Positions 1 through 12,760 of a stretch of 64,000 nt of DNA are shown here, in pieces. The notes below the pieces were generated by a model. It saw only the letters and a list, made by a program, of their open reading frames with translations. It was not told the DNA's origin and made no database searches. Numbering within the stretch: the stretch's first letter is position 1; every line of letters begins with the position of its first letter. The DNA is from Cinnamomum chago (Eukaryota; Streptophyta; Magnoliopsida; Laurales; Lauraceae), in contig CP142452.1 in NCBI GenBank assembly GCA_038049695.1, positions 72,917,501-72,981,500 of the forward strand, given 5' to 3'. A program made the translations under genes and the position numbers.

Positions 1-161
1 ACATCCCTCAAGTCCGTACACACGTACACTTGTCCCCCTGCAATTTGTTGCCCTCCCATCAACATCAAATTTCAGAATTGCCCTCTCCATCAGAAATGCT
101 ATTTATATTCTAATGAAATTCTGTATTTGTATGATTGTATATGCCCTTTGAAATGGTAGGA

Positions 162-198
<37 letters not shown>

Positions 199-2779
199 AA
201 AGCAAATAAGGACCTCATGGCACAAATCAGAAGTCAAATGGAGAACTTGGGCACATCTCCACCATTCACAATGTATTGGTCCTAAAGCCATTAATTTGTC
301 ACCACAATCACTTTTCCTATGATTCATACTTATCAGCCATTGATCAGAAGGAAAGGATAATCCTTTTATGTACCATCCATCAATTTCCTAGGATGCATTA
401 TTTTGACAGTCCAGGTCAATGTAAGTATAGCAATCTGCATGATTTCTTTCTGTCTAATAAAGTAGGATTCAGAATACACCTACTTGGGCTGGGCTGAAGC
501 TTCTAATAGATTAAACATTCATTCCATTTAGTTTTCGGGCCGAAGACGTAGGCGCCCCACGTCCAAATTCTTTCTAAAGAGTCAGGCCCAGGATCAATCC
601 ATTAGAAATTGTAAAGCCAGTTTGTTTGAGGGTTGGCAATTCAATGTGACTTATCTTACCAGATTTTGTTTTTTTTTTTTTTGAATGATAATTGATCAGT
701 ACTAATTAACTGCTTCTAAGGAGGAAAAGAGACCATGAAATACAAGAGAATATGAGTAGTACATATTCAACCAGAAAATCGGCCTGATTCTACAACTCCA
801 CTTCACTTGGTTGAAAGGTCAGCTGAAAACAGGCTGGCCTGGAAAGGTACAGCTTGGGCAGGTTGGGTCGTATCCCTGATGAGAGAATTGAAAGAGGCCA
901 ACTGGAATAATTAAGCTCAAATTAAAAGTGCGCTTTGGTCATCAGGCGTGAGCCTAACCCGAACCTTAAAAACGCCCAACCCGAATTTAGGTTTCGATTG
1001 AATCGGGTCAGTTAGGTTGAAGTTGGGCCCACCCCGGGTCGCGGCGCCTTTAGCCTTGGGCAAAGCGCAGGAGCCCGACTAGAAGTAGGCCCCACCCAAG
1101 CCCACTTGACTAAAAGTTCATTATCCATTCCCTTGGTGGTCTAAAGGCTGTGCATAATTCCTCACCTGTATAAACAATAAACACATACAAAAATACATGA
1201 AAACCACAATATCCATAAGGGTGTGCTAAATAAAGAAGAGCAGCCCACTTGGGTGGATAGAGTAAGAAATGGCCAGACACCCCATTTTGTCTTTGCCATA
1301 CCAACTCCTCAATTGAGGCAGGATTTTTTCTCCAACAGAAAAAAAGGTGACACAAACACGTGATCTAAATGCTCTGTTTTCTGATATTGTGTGTTTTCCT
1401 AAGGCCATCAATCTCTCCCCCAGAAGTGCATATAGATAGATGGCATTTTGGTCATTCTTCAATTTTCAAAGACACAAAAGAGAAGAGTCTAATGAGGATT
1501 TGATTGCCACCAAACCAAAGCCATTGCTACTCAATTCCTTCTTGTTGTCTCATTATTTCCAGAATTCTCCGATTCAACTTTCAACCATGTCCGTGCTTTG
1601 CATGGAATTAAAAGAGATGTCTTAATCTTTGAATATTATTTTCTTCATAGACTTTGGTGGGAGAATCCTTGAATTTAGATTCGAATCATTTTGTCCCACA
1701 CCACCTTTGTTGAACAAAAATCTTTCTAGTCATCCATACATCTGATGGCCAAGATGCCCTCTCTAGTGCATGCTTTCTCATTTTTAGCTCATCAGCTTAT
1801 TTCCAAGACACCCATGAAACTATTTTCACCATTAACTAACTAAGCTTAGAAAGTCATTATACATGGGGTTAATCGAGTTTCGCAGTCAGTTAGTTTGTAC
1901 CATAGCTCCAAAGCTTGGCTTCACCAAATCGGATTAGTGCAGCTGAGTCTACCATGAACTCTGTCAAACTCACCCAAGTCACTTGTGAATTGTGATAGTC
2001 TGAGTTTTGGAATAAAGGTTTATCCATTTTTTTTTGGAAATTGCATCTGTCCCATCAGACACAGACTTGTTATGTGAACATGCCCTCACTCGTATTGTAA
2101 AATTTATCCTTTTTTTTCACTTTCTTGGCATATGGATAAGACCACGAATCCATTTGATTTTTCAACAAGAAAAATATTTATAGGGTCCTCACTTGGCTTT
2201 TTGTGAGTGCTATCTTGCTTTCTTTTCTTGAGCAGGTCTTGTGTTGTTTTTCTTATCTGTTTATTTCTTAAACCCTACTCATTGGAAGCCAATTTTCACC
2301 CATATTGCCCCCTCTTTGGGGTAACAAGTCAAGTTTAGATGCAATGCTTATCAGAATCAGTTCAAATGAGTCAAAACCGGCGGTAGATCAGCTTGACTGT
2401 GCCGGTTCAAACAATTTTTATTGAGTATGCTTTTGTGATTAGTATTTTAATTGAACTGGTCATTGCTAGCTAGCAGCATTTATTGACTAATTATTAAGGG
2501 GGGCTAAATTTGAGGGAATACGTCCTGATTTCTGTTAATTATCTGAAGGTTTGTTGGGAACAGTGCAAAGATAAGTCATACATCCACAGCAGAGATGCTT
2601 GTACTCATGACCAACAACCATAATAACTAACATTAGCATATTTCTTCACAAGAACCAAAGTTGACAAAAATCTAAAAAAGCAAAAGTTCCTAGAACACAA
2701 AAGAAGAGCAGAAGAACGAACTAAGACGGTAGGATTGCGTGGATACATTCCAAAAGAATGCTTAGCAAGGGACAATGTT
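1..2779. other. Non-coding intergenic sequence downstream of FAF
   Basis: No reading frame here resembles a known protein; the open frames are short and lack domain motifs. A compound CT/CA microsatellite lies near 163-198. About 900-1085 is a GC-richer patch with repeated AACCCGAA and GGGTC words, including GGGCCCACC, like a decayed dispersed repeat. I see no tRNA or other RNA gene. The last few hundred bases should include the FAF 3'UTR and polyadenylation region, because FAF is transcribed leftwards into this interval. Confidence 0.6.
163..198. repeat. Compound (CT)n(CA)n microsatellite
   Basis: An uninterrupted CT run passes directly into a CA run. It is a simple-sequence repeat and the likely source of the low-complexity open frame on the opposite strand. 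Confidence 0.9.
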
Positions 2780-3694
2780 TTAGGAACTAGCCACCCAAAA
2801 GGGTTCCCAACTCAACATCCCCTTGTTTCCATGCTCTCCTTCAATGCACCTAATTTTGATTGGCCTTTGAAAATTTCCAATCCCAGTTTCACCTCCACAA
2901 CTTTCAACCCCATTCACAACCTCCACATTTCTACTCCTATCCAAGTAGCCCATGTCACCCATTTCTTCTTTTTCAACTACTTCTTTTGAGTCTTGATCCT
3001 CGTCGTGTTCTTTTTCCTCTTCTTCGTCGTCTGCTTCGGAATGGGCATTCAAAGAAGAACTTCTATTTAATAAGCGAAGGCGTAGCCGGCCTTCACTTCT
3101 TTCAGCTTGAAAGTAAGAGCGAGGAGAGGGAGAGGTGATGGCCTTGAGGACTAACCTCCCTTCTTCGCGGTGGGGCTTTACATGAATGCAAGCGCCACCG
3201 GCAATTGAAGTCAGGGGAGGTGGAAATGCTCCACACTTGTCCCTTCTGTTCATGTTGGACTTTGCTTTTCTTCTTTCTTCCCAACTCTTACTAACCTCTG
3301 ACTGATGAGGAGAGGCCGGTGGCGAAGGCAGAGGCGAAGGAAAGTAATTGTTTTCAGTAATGTTGCTGCCTGTCTCACAACCCAAATTCTCAGTGCACAG
3401 TTCCAAGCTCTTCTCACTTAGTAATGAGGAAGAGCACCTGAGAGGAAGAGTGGGGTGGATGTAGTTGCTCTTCTCTTGCTGGGTGTCGGTCAGTGATGTA
3501 ATTGAGTTGAAGGAGCCTAACTCTTTGGGGCCAGTGTGGTTGTCACTGCATTTTCTTGGGGGTGACTCCATGTCAGGATCTTCAGTTGGATTTTCTTGTT
3601 TCTTGGGTGAGGCCAACCTGAGGCAAAGTGACCTTTGCTCGACAAGCCGCGTCTCAAAACATGATTGGAGCCCTTGATAGACTGTGGAGGACAT
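2780..3694 (-). CDS. FAF: FANTASTIC FOUR (FAF) family protein
   Basis: Single-exon gene encoding about 304 residues if translation starts at the ATG at 3694. An in-frame upstream ATG at 3820 would add 42 mostly hydrophobic residues. I prefer the inner start because the protein then begins MSSTVYQGLQSC, the typical FAF N-terminus. The diagnostic FAF domain is at about residues 157-209 (FPPPLTSIAGG, then HREEGRLVL and the RSEGRLRLRLL block). It is followed by a strongly acidic Asp/Glu stretch at about 220-246, also usual for the family. FAF proteins are plant-specific and in Arabidopsis limit shoot meristem size through the WUSCHEL-CLAVATA pathway. There is no intron, frameshift or missing domain. 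The upstream region (3.7-4.0 kb) is CT-rich on the coding strand, as plant leaders often are. Family call is secure; which paralogue cannot be told. Confidence 0.9.
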   Translation of the reverse strand: MSSTVYQGLQSCFETRLVEQRSLCLRLASPKKQENPTEDPDMESPPRKCSDNHTGPKELGSFNSITSLTDTQQEKSNYIHPTLPLRCSSSLLSEKSLELCTENLGCETGSNITENNYFPSPLPSPPASPHQSEVSKSWEERRKAKSNMNRRDKCGAFPPPLTSIAGGACIHVKPHREEGRLVLKAITSPSPRSYFQAERSEGRLRLRLLNRSSSLNAHSEADDEEEEKEHDEDQDSKEVVEKEEMGDMGYLDRSRNVEVVNGVESCGGETGIGNFQRPIKIRCIEGEHGNKGMLSWEPFWVASS

Positions 3695-4000
3695 GGTCTT
3701 GAGGAAGAAAAGCAAGGAAAATGAAGAAAAAATGCAGTAGTAGGATGTAAGGATGAGAAGGAAGTTTGGCAGAGGAATTGGGTTTTTCATTAGCAAAGAG
3801 AAAACGCAAGACAAAGACAACTCGGTTTGTTAGTCAAGAGAAGAAAATTTTGTTGATAGCCCATGTCCAAGTTTGGTATGCATTAAGGGGCAGTGAAGGA
3901 GATGAAAGGGATCAGTGAGAAGTGGGTTTTGAGAGGGGGAGAGAGAGAGAGATGGGTAGAGAGCTCAAAAGCATGGGAGATTGGTGGGGGGAGGCTGGGA
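3695..4000 (-). promoter_or_regulatory. Probable FAF leader/promoter, pyrimidine-rich
   Basis: Read on the minus strand, the 300 bases before the FAF ATG are rich in CT runs (GA runs on the plus strand near 3936-3955). They carry an alternative in-frame ATG at 3820. No convincing TATA box was found, so this is an inference from position and composition. Confidence 0.35.
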
Positions 4001-4921
4001 ATTTGTAGTGTCCAAAAGTGCCTTTGTAGAGACTGTGGGTGCAGAGAGTGGGGCCCTTTTGAGGTCACTGGAATGATAAAACCTGTTCTGCCACACGTTA
4101 AAAAAAACAATGGAGCAAAAGAGTGTGGTTATAGTAGTCAGTAGGACACTAAATTAACTCAGGACCTTCACGTCAAGACCATTCCTCCAAATCTCCACTG
4201 ACCACCACCATAGTTTAATAATCATGAACGGATCCAGCTAACTAGGCCTACTTCTTCCACCGCCATGCATTGTTCTTGCCTTAATAAAAGAGGGCTCTGT
4301 CATTTCAGCAATCTTCACCATCTATCTTACTGATAAATCTGGCTGGCTCATTGGAAAATTTTAGCCTCTCGGTTTATTAATTAATGATCTCACTCCTTCG
4401 TTCTAGCAGGACCCAACTGAACTGGACTTTTGCACTGTATGATCTATAACCATAAGAGTAAACATCTAAAAAAAGACTAGAAATTGGGGAACTCCTGCAT
4501 GACACCTTCCTTCCTTCCTTTTTTTGGAGTTAGCATTAAAACAAACAAACAAACAAGAAGAAGAAGAAATTTATTTCTTTTTCGGCCTACATACAGGGAT
4601 AAGAATTTCTGCCATCAATTTCTCAACTGAAGAGAAATTGAGACCCATTTCATGGGATCTGTCACTCTCTGAGAAGGAGAAGAAACGAGATGATGAGAGG
4701 AAAAAACATAAATAAAAGGTGGGCAGCTGCTATCCTATTCTATTATGCTACCCTTCCAAAAGAAAACCAACAAACCAACATAAAACGAAGGATTGTATCA
4801 AATATTTCTTGAAAGCGATTGCTTCTTCATTACTCTCATTCCATTCCATTCCCGCCCCGCCCCCTTTCCCTTTTTTTTTTTATTTATTATTGGAAGTTGT
4901 CTAATAAAAACAAATGACACA

Positions 4922-4922
4922 C

Positions 4923-4954
<32 letters not shown>

Positions 4955-4955
4955 G
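4922..4955. repeat. (TA)n(CA)n microsatellite
   Basis: A run of TA dinucleotides changes into CA dinucleotides, a few bases upstream of a perfect palindrome at 4974-4995. Confidence 0.85.
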
Positions 4956-4973
4956 TTATCTAGTATATATGGC

Positions 4974-4995
4974 GTGTATTTAAGCTTAAATACAC
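4974..4995. repeat. Perfect 22-bp palindrome
   Basis: GTGTATTTAAG is followed directly by its reverse complement CTTAAATACAC with no spacer. It may be the remnant of a foldback element, since the flanking 5.0-5.25 kb has the GTGGACCCC-type words common in this window's MITEs. Confidence 0.6.
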
Positions 4996-7814
4996 ACCTC
5001 GATGTGGGGATGGGAATAGGGGATCTCTTCATCTAATTGGGGTCAATTCGTGTATAAAATATGAGCTCAATTTAATTATCCTAACCCGTTCATCAATGAC
5101 CAACAACTTTGAGCTATTTAATAATTGACTTATCAACCAACAATACAAACCATTCATATGGGTGTGAAAAATGGGATTAGGGTAATTCAAGGATGTCTCG
5201 TGTATGTTGTCCATTCGAATGGATCATCAAGTGGACCCCATTATAATGTGTTTATGGTGTGCATAGAAAGAAAATAAATAAATAAGTGCACTGGATAATG
5301 CCCCACTATGAGGTGTACATGGTCGGCAAAAAAGAGGTGTGCAGTAGATATCTACTCTGCACACACCCCCACACGCAGGCGCATACACATATATGGGTCA
5401 CACTCTCGTGCATTTTCATTGTGCGATCCCCATATAGCCTCCCCTATCGGGGGCATGGGAGGCCACAACAATTATTGAGAAAGTGGGGGATCAAAAATCC
5501 TAATTTGGTGGAACTTCGAGTCTAAAATATCATAACTCTGTGATCCATGACCCTAAGTTCAACAATTTTTAGAAGACATTGATTTTTAGAATTTCAGTCC
5601 AATTGGTCCCATTCAGATGGGTGACAAAACTTGGGTATGTTGACTTAAGGGCCCAGGTGAGCCAGGTAAGGGTGTGAAGAGTGCCGGCCGGCCACAGGAG
5701 AGGGCATGAAGAGTGCTGGCCTACATGTATCACTTTAAATCTGAAACGCAAGTCATTGAAATTCAACAAATGAATGAATGAATGAATGCATGTGGGGGCA
5801 ATGAAGAGGACTTTCAAAACCCACGACACCACACTGTCACTTTCTTCCTGCCTAGGTCTAAACCAATGGAAGAAATAACAAGCATGTATCCTCCGTAAAT
5901 CTTGACTTTAGCCTCACTTCTTCTGTGGTTTACTGTTTATCTCCTTAGCATTTCATCATGGGTGAAGAAAGTCAGCATCATCAATCATCACCACCATCAC
6001 CATGGAAACCTTAACCTCACTAGCTAAAGTTGGCTCCTGCGGGTTCTAATTTTCCACTCAACTCTACGGATTTTATAGCCTGTAGAATTCAAGGCGTACT
6101 TATTCATCCTACATCTTCAGGTGTATATTCCATGCCGTGGAATCTGCAATTCTTTTTGGGTGCATCAATGGAGAAAGGAGTGAGATTCCATGAAAAAAGT
6201 CACTAATAACTCCTACCTTCGGACTTCAAAATCCTTAAAATAATAGATTTCTTGCTAATTAAAAAAAAAAAAAAAAAATTCTGCAGTAGATATCAGAGTA
6301 ACACTTATTATGGAAAACTTCAGTTTTTCTATAGAAACATTACTACATAAATGTCTCCTAAAACCAAATTCTCCTTATCACTACAATTTATCGTTCCAGC
6401 CCTCATTACTCCATTCAAACTTCAAAGTTGTTATAGGTTTTCCATTTTTTATTTCCTTAAACTCGTAAAAATTTATTAACATCATATAAAAGTTGTTTTT
6501 CATCTTTTTAGTTAATATGAACCAAATCTTCTGCTCGCAATTCAATCCAATAATGAATATCTATTTGATTAAGAGTGGATGAATGTAAAATCCACCAGTT
6601 AGCTTCATGAATGATGGACTCCACAGAGTAGATTCACAATACGATGCATATGATCTCTCTTGACCAAATATAGATATAATAGAATGCAGAGACCTTGATT
6701 AATGATCTCAGACAATTTAGCATGATTTCGAGAATTTCTGACCAAAAGATGAGATTGGTGAACTGAATTTAAGATTTGTCTTTGAAAATTCTGAGAACCG
6801 AGAATATTCGGTGTCTCATTGAGTTGGGTCTAAAGATGCATATTAAATGGCTGTTCTAAAGGAGCTTACTAACATGGAAGCAGCCATCATACAAGGATTG
6901 ACAATATGATTTTGCTTGAACTCCAGATTTTTAGTTTGACAGATTTCTCTAATTCCCAATAGGAAGCATTTTTTTTCTTTTTTGTTTGGATAACTATAAC
7001 AAATCCATGGGGAGTCAAACTGGGATTAGAGAATCTAGAGATACAAACATCCCCGAGTCTGATTAGTATAATTAGAATGTGATGTTTTTTTTCTCCCACC
7101 GTCTCCATGCACCTTTTTTTTAGTCAAAACTCCTTAACGCCTCCTTTGAATGAGAGAAAGAGAAGAAAATGAGGGTGGAAAAAATAAAAGGTGGAACTGT
7201 AATGGACATGAATTTAGCAGTCCCCTTAATCTATTTAATTAGAGAAGAGCAGTGCTACTAATTCATCATAAATTTATTGGAAAGCTGACTTGGCACTTTA
7301 AGAAGATTGAAATATTAAACAAAAAGATGGAAATAGACAGGTCGGTCCTTTCATAGAAGATTATTATATAAATACATCAATTAATAATCAATAATATGTG
7401 CGTCATCTGATTAGGGACATGGGGTGTGTTAGTAGAGTAAGTAAGTTCCAATCCCCGATGCAGCCAATAATATATATATGCTTGTGGGGCCCACCTTTGG
7501 TCCATCCAAATGAACCAAACACCACCCCCCCCCCCCCCTAAATTACACATGTCCACCAACTTTCTGTCAAATCCGAATTTATTGGACCATTGGATCAACT
7601 ATGTATCGATCCGAGTGTACTATTGACCATTAAACTTTTGGGCCCATATGGAGATGATAGAAATCACGGTTGTGGCTGATTTTTTTTAGAGAATAGGATT
7701 CCAGGGAGTTTTTGAAAATCCCCCCCATCCCCATCCTCATGCGGGTCCCCAAGTAGATCCCACCACACACTTGAGCTTACCTTATCCTAAGCTTAACCTT
7801 AGGGGAGCTAGCCC

Positions 7815-7847
7815 CATATATATGTATATATATATGTATATGTATAT

Positions 7848-7881
<34 letters not shown>

Positions 7882-7897
7882 AGACACACACACACAC
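7815..7897. repeat. Compound AT/GTAT microsatellite
   Basis: TATATA blocks are interrupted by regularly placed GTAT units and followed by a short CACA run. Simple-sequence DNA. Confidence 0.85.
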
Positions 7898-9267
7898 TAG
7901 ATTTAAGAATATCACATGATAACATACTCATGATTTAAGTGGGTCCAAGATGGGAACAGGGTCCTAGAAATTGGACACGTGTCAGGTTGTGATCCGGGTT
8001 TCAACTTGGGTCCCACCCAGAGACATCCTTAGTACAGGACCGCAATTCTATGATAATTTTCATTATAATAGAAAACAACAATATTCTTTTATGTCTACTA
8101 GGGCCCTGCAGGGGCATGAAGAATTTCATAAGCATGGGTTAAGCAATTATTTTAAGGTAAAAATCATACAAACAACACTCTTGAAGAAAGCAAGTCGGCC
8201 GACCAATTGCAACATCAGTTTTATAAAAGAACCGCCAAGCCCTTGATTTTTCCCATGACATGAGAGGCTTCCTTTTTCATTCAAAGTGTTTTTTAAATCC
8301 CAAGGAGGACACTCTGATGGAAGCAATGAATCTTTTGGTCCTGACCTTCCATTGGCCTCAAAATTACTTGCCAATTGCACCTAGACAAAGAGGCCTAGGC
8401 ACCTAGCCACTTCTTAATGAAGAGAGTGCAGGTACAGTTAGAGAGCACCCACAATTTCACACTTTGATCATGTAAGGGTTTACAGGTTTGAAAGTTGTAC
8501 TAGTAGCCAATGAAATATTTGATTGTTAAGTTGCAGACAACATTGCTCTGAAAAGATGCTGATACTGATTATGATGTTAAATCCATGGCACATAGAGTTA
8601 AAACTTGTCTGGTTCATAGAGTTAAAACTTGTCTGGTTCATGCTCAACCGAAATTTGTCAAATCATACTTATCTGGCCTTAAATTGAGTCTAGATCCAAT
8701 TTGGGTTCCCCTATGAATAGCCGCAGATATGTTTGTTTTTACTTAATCTTGGAACTTGGACGAGCTTTGGCTCAAGACTGACCCCTTCCTTGTTTTACGG
8801 TGGATAGTAATTTCAATCTAGCAAAAGGCACAAAAAAATGCAGCCCAAATCTAGCCCAAGGCAGGTTGGGTCACTCTAGTGCTGGGCTTAACCTTCTGGA
8901 AGGCCCAACTTCTCAAGGAGAACAATTCTGCATGGTCTTGAGGCGAGGCCCTCATAGAGCAAGAGAGTGGAGCCGGAAGGCAAGTGATATTTGTATCGTA
9001 TCTATGAGGTGTTAGTGAATTTGCTTCTTCCAAAGAAGAAGCCTTCTCTTTTGTCAACTTCTCTTTTGTCAAGACAATTTCAGGTTGTCAACATGCAATC
9101 CACCCATGTTCACCCCTGCTAACTCCATAAAAGCCAAAGGTTGCGTACTCTTATTGTAAACCCAGCTCCATTGTAGAAACCCCTGAACCAAATTGGTTAA
9201 AAATGGCAAACCCATGTGACCATTGAGTGAATGAGTCATTCCTATTCTTTTAAACTATATACTAATA

Positions 9268-9276
<9 letters not shown>

Positions 9277-9316
<40 letters not shown>
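9277..9316. repeat. (GA)n microsatellite, about 40 bp
   Basis: Twenty uninterrupted GA units, preceded by a short GT run. Confidence 0.95.
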
Positions 9317-9319
<3 letters not shown>

Positions 9320-11204
9320 GTTGTGACCCATTTGAAGGCTTGAGGGATGCACAAATAGAATGCACGGAATTCCTTATTTTAATGAGAAATAGAAGGGAAA
9401 AGAGCTCAGGTATTTGCGAGGTGAAACAAGTTTCTTGATGATTAACTGGTCTCGAAGAAGATACTAGACTAGAGGTCATTATAAAATAGCTCGAGCTCAA
9501 GCAAAATAGCTTGGCAGCTTCATGATCCTAAAGGTGGGGTCACCAGTCACCACTTGATGATGTGTTACATCCCAAGACTCTACTAAGAATAGATAATCTT
9601 AGAACCAATTGAACTGATGAGCTCTTCCCATTGAATGCAACTCAAAGAATGTACTCTTCCAGCTATCCATTTTTCAGGCCAACAATCGGATAAGGAGACA
9701 TTTTAGTGTGGCCTGAGTTCTGTATCATTCAAAATAATCTTTTGACCACAATATTTCCTAAATTTTGTATGGTGTACACAAGAACAGACAATCAAACCAT
9801 AGTTTTGGGCATTGGACACTCCATGAGGAGGAGCCTATGATATTCCCAGCCCTAAAATTTAAACTATGTTTGATTAAAGTCAAAAAATAATAATAAGGTA
9901 TCCTGGAAAGTGGAAAGGTAATAGTAGATAGGTGGTCCAAAAGCATATACCCTGAAAGAGGAGAAGATGTGCATAATCGTTGGTGGTGGTAAAAACACCT
10001 GCTTTCTGGTACACCTCATTCATACGAGTACAGATACCTGAAAATTTTATTTAATGCATAATTTATTAAAAGAAATAAAAAAGAAAGCTTTTTCAAAGTG
10101 GGATGACGAGAATAAGTGCCCTTACTTTTTCAAATCCTCAAACCTTCAATTCACAATCTCTTTTTTATTTTTATTTTTTATTGAGCCCTGCATAAGCAAA
10201 GAAAAGTGCAGTTTCTTAACTAAGCAAAGGAGAGATTGTTTTTCCCCCATTGTCTCCATGCCATGAAATCCTACCCAATGATTTTTCTCTTTTCTTGTTC
10301 TTTAAGGTTTTTGTTGAGATCGGTGAGGAATCCCCCTTTGTAGCTTACACAAGCATGTAAATGAGTGCCTCCTCTTTCCACTTTTTGACCACGTTATGCT
10401 CACTTTTGCCCTCCATTTTGCTTGTTCACTTGAAAAGAGAAAAGGAACGCCTACGTAAACCATGCAGACATGTCATGCAGCTACTGGCTATTTTCCTTTC
10501 AGCTAATTGCAAGGTTTTAGCACAAAGCAAATATCAAGGTAGTCATCACCACTGCTCATGTGGGCTGAGGTGGAAACATTCCCCTAATATTTTATCTATT
10601 TCATACATGTCCATCAGTATGGTTTTAAATTTCGGGTGGAGATGTTTTTATACATCAACATGGTACTTGCTTGCTGCTATGATTTCAGTATTCTTTTTTA
10701 TACTACTAGTAGGTACTTGCTATTTGTTGCGGCGAACAGTATGACAGCTTGATCTTGTACTAAAACACGTTTACTCATATGAAATTTGTAGATTTATACT
10801 GGCACCTAGATAGATAACTTTATATGCAGGCACCGATGCTGATATCGAATGACAGTGGTGCACATGCCATTGATTCACAGAGACTTTTAGAAAATGCAGA
10901 GTGGAATATGGGTGTTGTTCCAAGTTCTGTATCAGTCAGCAATGACAGTATCCAAATACAAATCAGGCGCTATCAAATTGTACATTATAATATATTGTTG
11001 GTACAATATAATGCCAGAGAGCATTTGCCCTTTATTTCGCTTTTGCTGCCTATGCTGTCGAAAATCTAGAAGTGCGTAACAAAAAAAAAAAAAAAGAAAA
11101 GAAAAGAAAAAAAGAATGCACTGTAACCTGATACATACAAATACAACAAAAAAGTAGGCAGATACTAAACATTACTCAATATCTTGAAGATGAATGGAGC
11201 AGTT

Positions 11205-12720
11205 TCAAGCAATGTGAAGGTTTTGGATTTCGACTTGCAATGTTCCCAGCTTTTTCCCAACATTTGATAACTCATCTTGAATCTCCAGCAACCTGTTAAG
11301 TCTATCTTGAGCTGCATCCTGGTAAGGCCTTCCCATGAGTTCGACTAAGCGTTCTAGATTCTCTATTGTATTCAGGAGATCCTTCTCCATGGCTTCTTCA
11401 AGTTCACGTTCTAAGGCAAGTGCTGCCCTTTTCACCTTGTCAGCCACTTCCTTTCGGCGGGTTGGGAAATTTGAAATTGCCAGCAATCTATTCAAAAATA
11501 GGGTGTGTCAGTTCTCTAAACAATTGATATTATTTTTATAACAGTTAAAAAAAAATCACTGAATAGAAAAAAGACGGCCAAAAAGGCAAATCGAAAAACT
11601 ACAGGTGCACATGGGTGTCTTTATTTGTGACGATGGTCAGGGCTGGTGCATTGATAGGTAGTCAGGACTGCAAAATGAATTTAAGGAACAGATCTGCTTC
11701 TGTGACAGCTAACTAGTCCATGACAATCCAAAGAAAGACAACTCTAAAAAGTTGACAACACGCGGAGTAAATGATGTGATGGTAGAAAAAGAGAATACCA
11801 GCAGTGATAACACATGATCAGATATGTTATATTCTAACTTCAAAGTTAGTGAAAGTGTGTTGACCCAGGATACCACTTTGCACATGTTTGGGATGAGCAT
11901 TCCACGTATCACTTTACAACAATAAACGAATCTTAAACTCTTGTTCAAAGTTTCATGAGGTACACTAAGGACTAATTTGGTACAAGCACATTTTGCAACA
12001 ATAATCTAACATGACTAACCTCAAGTTCATCAGATATCATACACAGAGGACTTTCTATGTATAAAAGCAAAAGGGTGAGGGTTTTAAACTATACAGATTA
12101 CAGAGGGTTATAAAAGCAAAAGGGTTCTATACAGAGAGGACTTTCTATGTATACAGAGAGGACTGCAGTTTTCTGGAAGGCAGTAGATGGCAAATCTTTC
12201 CATCTGCATCCTGTAAGACGTTCAAAAATCCCACTTGCCCAAAATGAGGTTGAAATGGTTCGTGTATCACCCCATCATCATTCTCAAATAAATCCAAACA
12301 AACAGCCCTTAACCTTTTGTGCATAATACAAATATAAGGTGAGATATATTATAAATAAATCATCTTAAGTACTTGAATTCAACTTGATTACAACAAAAGA
12401 ATATGATAATTAGTAAAATTGAGGACATAACATTTATATAGCTGAGCGAGATATTTGGACCTCAGTGAACTATAAATATTAATAAATGAAGATATGAAAC
12501 CTCACAAAGAGAAACCAGTCTTTACCCGCCAGCAGAACACAGCCCAAGAGCAAGAAGATCTTCCAAAGTGGTTGGTAGCACAGATGTTAGAAGAGAAGCA
12601 GAAAGCCCTGCAGCCCCAAGTCCTCCAAAAGTTCCCAGAACCTGAAAATAGGGAGGAAAACAAATTTACGGACAGACAGAATATAAAAATCTTGTTCTCA
12701 TGCTCATCAAAAGGCAAATA

Positions 12721-12760
<40 letters not shown>

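Larger units (their letters stand above)
4001..11204. other. Intergenic region between FAF promoter and FZL 3' end
   Basis: Seven kilobases with no supportable gene. All open frames are short, carry no domain and overlap low-complexity DNA. The interval contains TA/CA and GA microsatellites, several A or T homopolymers (near 6260, 7524-7538 as C, 11083), GTGGGGCCCACC-type motifs (about 7491) and palindromic or MITE-like patches. The last few hundred bases should contain the FZL 3'UTR on the minus strand. A 127-codon open frame at 10361-10744 (+) shows no recognisable similarity. Confidence 0.55.

Noticed and set aside
10361..10744. 127-codon open frame with hydrophobic C-terminus
   Set aside because: No domain or family resemblance, no splice context, and it lies in the 3' flank of FZL; best explained by chance in AT-rich DNA.
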